Source: Photobacterium profundum SS9
Lineage (GTDB): Bacteria; Pseudomonadota; Gammaproteobacteria; Enterobacterales; Vibrionaceae
Length of the DNA stretch: 64,000 nucleotides
Direction of reading: 5' to 3'
NCBI RefSeq assembly: GCF_000196255.1
Contig: NC_006371.1
Location: forward strand, 1,137,996-1,201,995
Shown: positions 57,399 through 64,000 of the stretch, in pieces
How positions within the stretch are numbered: position 1 is the first letter of the stretch
Layout: each line of letters begins with the position of its first letter
Program-made: the position numbers and the translations under genes
Notes under the pieces: model-generated
Told to the model about the DNA's origin: nothing
Database searches by the model: none
The model's input: the letters and a program-made list of their open reading frames with translations, nothing else

Positions 57399-57707
57399 TT
57401 CTGTTCCGTTGAAACCTTAAGGACCAAATCATCATACTACCGACGGCTTATATATGTCTAACTAACATTAGATCGCAACACTTACTCTAATGCCAACTAA
57501 ACCAGAAGCACAGCAATTAGTTATTGATAATCTTGCCGAACTAACCCCCTTCTTATGTTAATTCGGCGTGTACTAATAGGATCTGCTTGAATAATAAGCC
57601 AGCCCAAAATAATCCCTATAATGACTGTCATATTTCTTCATAAATCATTGACATTTAGGGCAAACGCCATAGCCTTGTCTCATCTAACCAATGAGGCAAT
57701 CGTAATC
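57399..57707. other. 309-base gap before menB
   Basis: An in-frame ATG at 57621 extends the menB frame upstream, but the family starts at 57708, so this is leader. No operator or repeat was seen. Confidence 0.5.
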
Positions 57708-58603
57708 ATGACCAGCAAAGAAATTTTTAATCCTGAACTATGGGATGAAGTCCCTGGCTTTGATTTTGAAGACGTCACCTATCATCGCGCTAAAGCACAC
57801 GGTACGGTTCGTATTGCAATCAGCCGCCCTGATTGCTTGAATGCATTCCGCCCAAAAACTGTAGATGAGCTTTTCACTGCCCTTGACCATGCTCGCCAAT
57901 CGTCTGATGTTGGCTGTGTACTGCTAACTGGTAATGGCCCGTCGAAAAAAGGCCAGTGGTCGTTCTCTTCCGGTGGTGACCAACGTATCCGAGGTAAAGA
58001 CGGATACAAATACGAAGGTGAAGAAGCAGGCAAAGCGGATGTTGCTCGCATGGGTCGCCTACATATCCTTGAAGTTCAACGCATGATTCGCTTTATGCCA
58101 AAAGTCGTTATCGCAGTCGTACCTGGCTGGGCAGTCGGTGGCGGTCACAGTTTACACGTAGTATGCGATCTGACGCTTGCATCTAAAGACATGCTGTTTT
58201 CAAACAGACAGATCCTGATGTCGCATCATTTGATTCAGGCTACGGTTCGGCTTACCTTGCCAAGATGATTGGCCAGAAACGTGCCCGTGAAATCTTCTTC
58301 TGCGGTTTTAACTACAGTGCACAAGAAGCTTATGACATGGGGATGGTCAATAAGGTTGTTGAACACGTTGATCTTGAAAATGAAGCTCTTGTTTGGGCTA
58401 AAGAGATAAATAGCAAATCACCAACTGCGATGCGCATGCTTAAATACGGTTTCAACATGTCTGACGATGGCTTAGTCGGACAGCAATTATTTGCAGGTGA
58501 AGCAACTCGCCTAGCCTATGGCACCGAAGAAGCACAAGAAGGCCGTGATGCCTTTTTGGAAAAACGAGATCAAGACTTCAGCCGTTTTCCTTGGCATTAC
58601 TAA
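57708..58603 (+). pseudogene. menB: 1,4-dihydroxy-2-naphthoyl-CoA synthase (MenB), one-base deletion
   Basis: The frame from 57708 (MTSKEIFNPELWDEVPGFDF) carries the crotonase-fold active parts NAFRPKTVDEL, FSSGGDQRIRGKDGY and PGWAVGGGHSLHVVCDLTLASKD. After codon GAC at 58188-58190 it runs out of frame and stops at 58268. The other frame supplies KQTDPDVASFDSGYGSAYLAK and goes on to RFPWHY at 58603. Inserting one base at 58190/58191 (GAC CAT GCT instead of GAC ATG CT) restores a normal 298-residue enzyme. MenB closes the naphthoquinone ring in menaquinone synthesis. No other men genes adjoin. Confidence 0.87.
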
Positions 58604-58625
58604 GCCAGCCTGAACGATTGATTTT

Positions 58626-58649
58626 AAAAGCCCTGTTCGCAGGGCTTTT
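58626..58649. terminator. bidirectional terminator
   Basis: AAAAGCCCTG pairs with CAGGGCTTTT around TTCG, between convergent menB and GNAT genes; the GNAT stop codon lies in its edge. Confidence 0.85.
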
Positions 58650-59118
58650 ATGCCGTTTCCATCAGCATTATATACTGCGGCCCAGCAGCCCCACCAAGGT
58701 ACAAATCGTCAATATCAGTAAACCCACTTTTTAAGTAACATCGATAAGCCGAAGGGTTTTTACAGTTAACGGTAAGATATATTTTGCTGTATTGAGAATA
58801 AGCTTGTTGAAGGTATGGCTTAAGAGCAGCAACAGAGGATTTACCATAACCTTTACCTTGATGTCGACTATCGATAAAAAACGCCCTTAAACCCAAAGCT
58901 CCTTTCGAACAAAAATCATAATTCTCTGAATAGACTGTATCTATCGCAAAAAGGCCTACAACTTCATCACCAACCAGCACTACATGCTTATGCCCTGTTT
59001 CTGGCATATTTTCGAATATTTCTTGAACAGTTCCAACAAACTTCAACTGTTCATCTGACACCTTGAGCGCTAAGGCTTGTTCAGCATATTCTTCAGAGAA
59101 TTTTTCAATTTTTATCAC
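58648..59118 (-). CDS. GNAT-family N-acetyltransferase
   Basis: The 156-residue protein contains the acetyl-CoA-binding motif RHQGKGYGKSSVAAL (Q/RxxGxG/A, about residues 91-105), preceded by the strand LGLRAFFIDS and followed by KIYLTVNCKNPSAYRCYLKSGF. It acetylates an amine of a small molecule or protein in the cytoplasm; the substrate is unknown. It is a single gene convergent with menB. Confidence 0.85.
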   Translation of the reverse strand: MIKIEKFSEEYAEQALALKVSDEQLKFVGTVQEIFENMPETGHKHVVLVGDEVVGLFAIDTVYSENYDFCSKGALGLRAFFIDSRHQGKGYGKSSVAALKPYLQQAYSQYSKIYLTVNCKNPSAYRCYLKSGFTDIDDLYLGGAAGPQYIMLMETA

Positions 59119-59143
59119 GACGTCTTACCTTCCTTGTATGGCA

Positions 59144-59189
59144 TAACAAATTCTCGCTGAAACGAGTATCTTGAGGTAACTTGGGTATA
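59144..59189. repeat. solo right end of the 266-bp repeat
   Basis: About 46 bases (from AACAAATTCTCGCTG to CTTGGGTATA) match the right terminus of the full element with one or two changes. It lies directly before the LysR fragment. Confidence 0.7.
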
Positions 59190-59226
59190 CACTCTAATAC
59201 TAGAACAACCTAGTGAGATTTTACGA

Positions 59227-59526
59227 GTGCCATTATCTATCGATTTTGCAACAATTTATCTTGCCCACTTATTACCTGAATTTACTAGATGTTATCCAGA
59301 TATTTCGTTTGATTTTGACCTTATGCCACGAAATTCGGATATAATATCTGAGTCATATTATGTGGCAATTAGGGTCAGAGAACAAAAAAGTTCTAACCTC
59401 ATAGCTCGTAAACTAGCGAGCGTCAACAGATACTTATATGCATCACCACATTATCTGGAGCGCTTTGGAGAACCAAAAGACTTAGTCAATCACCAATGCT
59501 TTAATATTATGAAACCTAGTCATTAG
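59227..59526 (+). pseudogene. LysR-family effector-domain fragment
   Basis: The 99 residues (IDFATIYLAHLLPEFTRCYP, VAIRVREQKSSNLIARKL, LYASPHYLERFGEPKDLVNH) correspond to roughly residues 95-190 of a LysR protein such as the one at 53420-54343. The DNA-binding domain and the last third are absent. The frame begins at GTG without a ribosome site, 37 bases after the end of a repeat remnant. It is a fossil of a regulator. Confidence 0.75.
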
Positions 59527-59636
59527 CAACTGCATAATAAAACGCAACCTGTTAATATTTAAGTCAATTGTAAATTTTCAATTAATAATATGGGAATGAT
59601 AAAAAATTAGCCGTATTGGATATGAGGATCATTCTC

Positions 59637-59753
59637 ATGCCGAAGGAAATCGTTACAATTATAGTTTTTGTACTGGCCAAGCAAAACCGATTTGTATCGG
59701 CATTATTCAATGACCCAGTGATTAAATCCCAGCTAGAGCAGGAGAATCAGTAA
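59637..59753 (+). CDS. 38-residue peptide of unknown function
   Basis: ATG at 59637 follows GAGGATCATTCTC. The peptide starts MPKEIVTIIVFVLAKQ, with a hydrophobic stretch at residues 4-14, and ends KSQLEQENQ. Its TAA overlaps the next gene's ATG by one base (TAATG), so the two are probably translated together. I recognise no family. Confidence 0.5.
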   Translation: MPKEIVTIIVFVLAKQNRFVSALFNDPVIKSQLEQENQ

Positions 59754-60127
59754 TGACTCATGAAACGAAAACAATGGAAGTGCCTGTCGCTATCGCCGAT
59801 AGAGTGCAGGCTTTGATTAATGCCTATGAAGCCAAAAAGAAGTTCAATGCTGAGCGTAAGGTGGTAGTGAACAACTTACATTCCATGGATAAACTTAGTT
59901 GTGAGATGGCTGTTTATAGTTTTCCTCAGGGGGAATTGCTAGACACCCTCAGGTTTGTGTATGAGCTATCTGGTACTAACAGCAAGTTCGTCACAAATAT
60001 ACTGACACAATCCAGAGAGAACCCAAAGAAGGTATTATCCGATGCCCAGAGAACATCAGCAAAGAGCCTGTTATTTAATCTGATCAATGAGCCTTCAGTC
60101 ATTTCTGCCATGAAGGAGATTCAGTAA
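59753..60127 (+). CDS. 124-residue protein of unknown function
   Basis: The soluble, helical-looking product reads VPVAIADRVQALINAYEAKKKFNAERK, then AQRTSAKSLLFNLINEPS; it has no signal peptide or membrane span. Its start overlaps the 38-residue peptide's stop, and GAGCAGGAGAATC provides a ribosome site. The pair stands between a LysR fossil and the nor genes in AT-rich DNA. No family is recognised; a regulatory or toxin-antitoxin-like role is possible but unsupported. Confidence 0.65.
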   Translation: MTHETKTMEVPVAIADRVQALINAYEAKKKFNAERKVVVNNLHSMDKLSCEMAVYSFPQGELLDTLRFVYELSGTNSKFVTNILTQSRENPKKVLSDAQRTSAKSLLFNLINEPSVISAMKEIQ

Positions 60128-60529
60128 CTCCAGTGCATATAAATATGACCAAATTCACTAGGCCATTACAACAGTAATAAGAGACGCTGGTCTGCTAGGC
60201 CAGCTCTATTCATTATATTATACCCAAGCTTAGCCGCAGGAAATGTCCAGCTTCCATTCTGAATTTCCAGCCTCGGCTTATGTAGTTCCAGCCCGACTTT
60301 GCTCACCAGCGACAACGCGATTCCTACCGTGCACAAAGGCGGGGAAGATTGATGCTTGTCATGGTTATTCCCCCGATTTTCTTTCAGAAAATCATATAAA
60401 TTCAACCATTATGATATCAACAACGCCTAAAGAACCGGCCTATGAAATCAGGCAAATACATTCACCTAACCTATACTAAGCAGATCTTTAATCAAAAAAT
60501 TAAAGTAAAGCAAAATAAAGGGTAGCAAT
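60128..60529. other. 402-base gap before norC
   Basis: A TATACCCAAGCT fragment of the repeat element occurs near 60220. The stretch 60230-60350 is visibly GC-richer than its surroundings and open in more than one frame, but none has a ribosome site; it may be part of a dispersed repeat. CTTTAAT-CAAAAA-ATTAAAG at 60486-60505 is a perfect 7-bp inverted repeat 24 bases before norC and a possible regulator site. Confidence 0.45.
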
Positions 60530-60976
60530 ATGTCAGACACTTTTACGAAAGGCATGGCTCGAAATATCTATTATGGCGGTAGTGTTTTTTTCTTACTGTT
60601 GTTTGCCGCACTCACCATGCATACCACGATAGAAATGCCCAAATCTGACCATCGCGAAAACCTCACTGAATCAGTCGCAAGAGGTAAAACGGTATGGGAA
60701 GACAATAATTGTATCGGTTGCCATACGCTCGTAGGAGAAGGCGCCTATTATGCCCCTGAGCTGGGTAATGTTTACTTTCGTCGTGGGGGCGGCAATCTCG
60801 CTGCATTTAAAGGCTTTATGCAAGGTTGGATGAGAATTCAACCACTTGGTGTGCCGGGGCGTCGCCAAATGCCTCAATTTAATTTGACGGGGCAACAAGT
60901 TGATGATTTAGCAGAGTTCTTAAAGTTCACAGCTGAAATGGATGTTAACAGTTGGCCACCGAATATTGAGGGGTAA
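60530..60976 (+). CDS. norC: nitric oxide reductase subunit C (cytochrome c)
   Basis: The 148-residue protein has one N-terminal membrane anchor (about residues 14-32) and a periplasmic monohaem domain with CIGCH at 61-65 followed by TLVGEGAYYAPELGNVY, and a methionine ligand in RRQMPQFNLTG. It passes electrons to NorB. AAGGGTAGCAAT precedes the ATG, and norB starts 3 bases after the stop. Confidence 0.95.
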   Translation: MSDTFTKGMARNIYYGGSVFFLLLFAALTMHTTIEMPKSDHRENLTESVARGKTVWEDNNCIGCHTLVGEGAYYAPELGNVYFRRGGGNLAAFKGFMQGWMRIQPLGVPGRRQMPQFNLTGQQVDDLAEFLKFTAEMDVNSWPPNIEG

Positions 60977-62368
<1,392 letters not shown>

Positions 62369-62492
62369 TGAGTCAACGTTGAATTAACAGCATCCATTCG
62401 CTTCACTGGAAATGGAGCTGGCGCGTCGATTGCCGTCAGCTTCGATTCAGATCAGATCAGAACACGGTATAAGGGAGGTAATTTAACCACAT

Positions 62493-64000
62493 ATGGAAGA
62501 ATGGGTTGGTCGTATTTGGCATAAGTTCATAGTGCAAAAGAGCCACACAGAATTTGATCATGCCCGGATTGAGTTCGATGAGATCAAAAAATCCGCTGGG
62601 GTGGTCTTTCGAGCGCTAGGAGGGGCACCGACTAAACGCGTCGAAGCAGCAGTACCTCGTGACTATTACGCTCGCAGAAAACTACTCGATAAGATTTCAG
62701 GTACCAAGCAACAGATCAGCCTTGCTTGGCAAGATGAAACCAGCCTACGGCTGCCACAATCTATTGCCATTTTTGATACACCACAACTCAACAAAGAACT
62801 TTACCTCTGGCTAGTGGCACTCGCCGCTCATAGCCCTAACTATTTCACTCACTGGGCCAAAGACAATCAAGCCGTAGTGACTAAAATATTAGCTAAATTC
62901 CCAGCGTTAAGACCGCGCTATCGACGACTCGCAACAGCGGTACTCAAGCTACGTCAACCAGTAGATACATTACCCAAGTCTTTACAACCGCTCGAACAAG
63001 CAGTCATTCAGGCGATAATTCATCCTGAAAGCATCATTGATTTTCCGGTGGCCAACTATGCCCCTCAAGCTATTTATCTCTGGCTATACCCCAATGAAAA
63101 TATCAAGGCCAATCCGTTCAAAGCGGCAGAGGTTGATTGTAATGAGGAGCAATTTTCATCATTGATGACTCATCAGGAAAGCCAGCAAGCTAGAAAAAAA
63201 TCAGAGCGAATTGATGAAGATGACACCAAAGATAGTTTGATGGTATTTCGCTTAGAAAACTTATTTTCTTGGAGCGAGTTTTCTCGAGTGAATCGCGCGG
63301 AAGACGACACTGAAGATGATGACGCTCAACGAGTCGCTGAGGATCTTGATATCATTACGGTAGCAAAGGGGTCGCGGCAAAAGACCGCAAAACTTAAGCT
63401 AGATCTCGATTTACCCTCTGCAATTGAAGACGACTTACCGCTGGGAAAAGGCATCACGTTGCCAGAGTGGGACTATAAATCCAATCAATTAATACCCGAG
63501 CGCTGCTTGTTGCAACCTATGTTACCTAAAGACAGCAAGCCCCTCGCCTTGCCAGCATCATTAACCACTGCTTCCAAGAAAATCCGTCAACAATTCCAGC
63601 AGTTACAAAGTATCAAAAATTGGCAAAAAGCTCAGTCGACTGGTGATGAGATTGATTTAACCGCTTGGCTAGATTTCCATATTGATAGTAAAACATCGAT
63701 GGCGCGTGATACTGGGCTCTACCTCCGATTTCAGAACTGCCAACGTGATATCAGCACCCTGTTACTATCCGATCTTTCCATGTCTACAGATGCCTATATC
63801 AATAATGAGTACAGGGTAATTGATGTCATCAAAGACAGTATGTTGCTATTTAGTGAGGCCTTAGCGGCAGTGGGAGACCCTTTTGCTGTTTATGGCTTTT
63901 CATCGGTAAAGCGCCATCATGTCAGGTTCACGTTGTTGAAGAATTTTGCCGAATCTTATAATGACCATATACGCGGCCGCATACTCAGCCTACGTCCAGG
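62493..64000 (+). CDS. norD: nitric oxide reductase activation protein NorD, N-terminal part
   Basis: An open frame from ATG 62493 (MEEWVGRIWHKFIV) runs off the window edge with 502 codons. The start of a von Willebrand factor A domain is seen at about residue 420, with the metal-site motif DLSMSTD (D427-x-S429-x-S431). This layout, a long N-terminal region and a C-terminal VWA, fits NorD, which works with the MoxR ATPase NorQ to mature NorCB. GGGAGG lies about 13 bases before the ATG, a longer spacing than normal. NorQ is not between norB and norD. Confidence 0.85.
   Translation, partial: MEEWVGRIWHKFIVQKSHTEFDHARIEFDEIKKSAGVVFRALGGAPTKRVEAAVPRDYYARRKLLDKISGTKQQISLAWQDETSLRLPQSIAIFDTPQLNKELYLWLVALAAHSPNYFTHWAKDNQAVVTKILAKFPALRPRYRRLATAVLKLRQPVDTLPKSLQPLEQAVIQAIIHPESIIDFPVANYAPQAIYLWLYPNENIKANPFKAAEVDCNEEQFSSLMTHQESQQARKKSERIDEDDTKDSLMVFRLENLFSWSEFSRVNRAEDDTEDDDAQRVAEDLDIITVAKGSRQKTAKLKLDLDLPSAIEDDLPLGKGITLPEWDYKSNQLIPERCLLQPMLPKDSKPLALPASLTTASKKIRQQFQQLQSIKNWQKAQSTGDEIDLTAWLDFHIDSKTSMARDTGLYLRFQNCQRDISTLLLSDLSMSTDAYINNEYRVIDVIKDSMLLFSEALAAVGDPFAVYGFSSVKRHHVRFTLLKNFAESYNDHIRGRILSLRP

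Noticed and set aside
60166..60479. Two opposing ORFs (79 and 78 residues) before norC
   Set aside because: They overlap each other in opposite strands in a GC-richer repeat-like patch and lack ribosome sites. A dispersed repeat is more likely than a gene.

Overview
The window reads as chromosome of a marine gammaproteobacterium of the Vibrionaceae, most like Photobacterium. This is inferred from the gene families (aga/kba amino-sugar PTS, BCCT transporter, RsuA, QmcA/NfeD, a lipoprotein pullulanase, norCB), moderate AT-richness and a repeated 266-bp element with ends reading TATACCCAAG. No rRNA, tRNA, CRISPR array, transposase, integrase or phage gene was found.

Layout. 1-9015: housekeeping and stress genes: a CPBP protease end, a BOF-domain protein, a ComEA-like protein, an alpha/beta hydrolase, a MATE pump, a MazG-like gene, a HAD phosphatase, a glycerophosphodiesterase and an NhaP-type antiporter followed by a 35-residue membrane peptide. 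Three genes here carry single-base frame breaks. 9016-19124: a DEAD-box helicase with a structured leader, a PfkB kinase, a PhnD-like binding protein coupled to a hybrid histidine kinase, an unusually long ketoacyl synthase divergent from a GlxA-type regulator, and an Ogt remnant. 19330-33000: pullulanase, LysR, dCMP deaminase, QmcA/NfeD, VOC protein, YdcF-like protein, RsuA, BCCT transporter and a cardiolipin-synthase-like lipoprotein.

33219-43385 is the most interesting block. Eight minus-strand ORFs lie in tight order: a 673-residue exported protein, a b561-like membrane protein, an FTR1 iron permease, an FAD oxidoreductase, an exported helical protein, a GT-C-like membrane protein, a beta-propeller and a hexaheme cytochrome c. 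The last two look like one gene split by a one-base shift. Upstream of the first gene lie a Fur-like box (12 of 14 positions) and a perfect FNR box. I read this as a candidate iron-uptake and electron-transfer system under iron and oxygen control; its function is not established from sequence.

44066-53304: a complete N-acetylgalactosamine/galactosamine catabolic operon: two DeoR regulators, KbaZ, AgaS, PTS IIB-IIC-IID-IIA, AgaA and KbaY, closed by a strong terminator. 53420-64000: a LysR-SDR-MFS module, a second full 266-bp repeat, a frame-broken menB, a GNAT, a LysR fragment beside a repeat end, two small overlapping unknown ORFs, and norC-norB-norD running off the right edge.

Five genes are broken by single-base shifts (near 1484, 4600, 6975, 35655 and 58190). 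Real decay and sequencing error cannot be told apart from this text alone.
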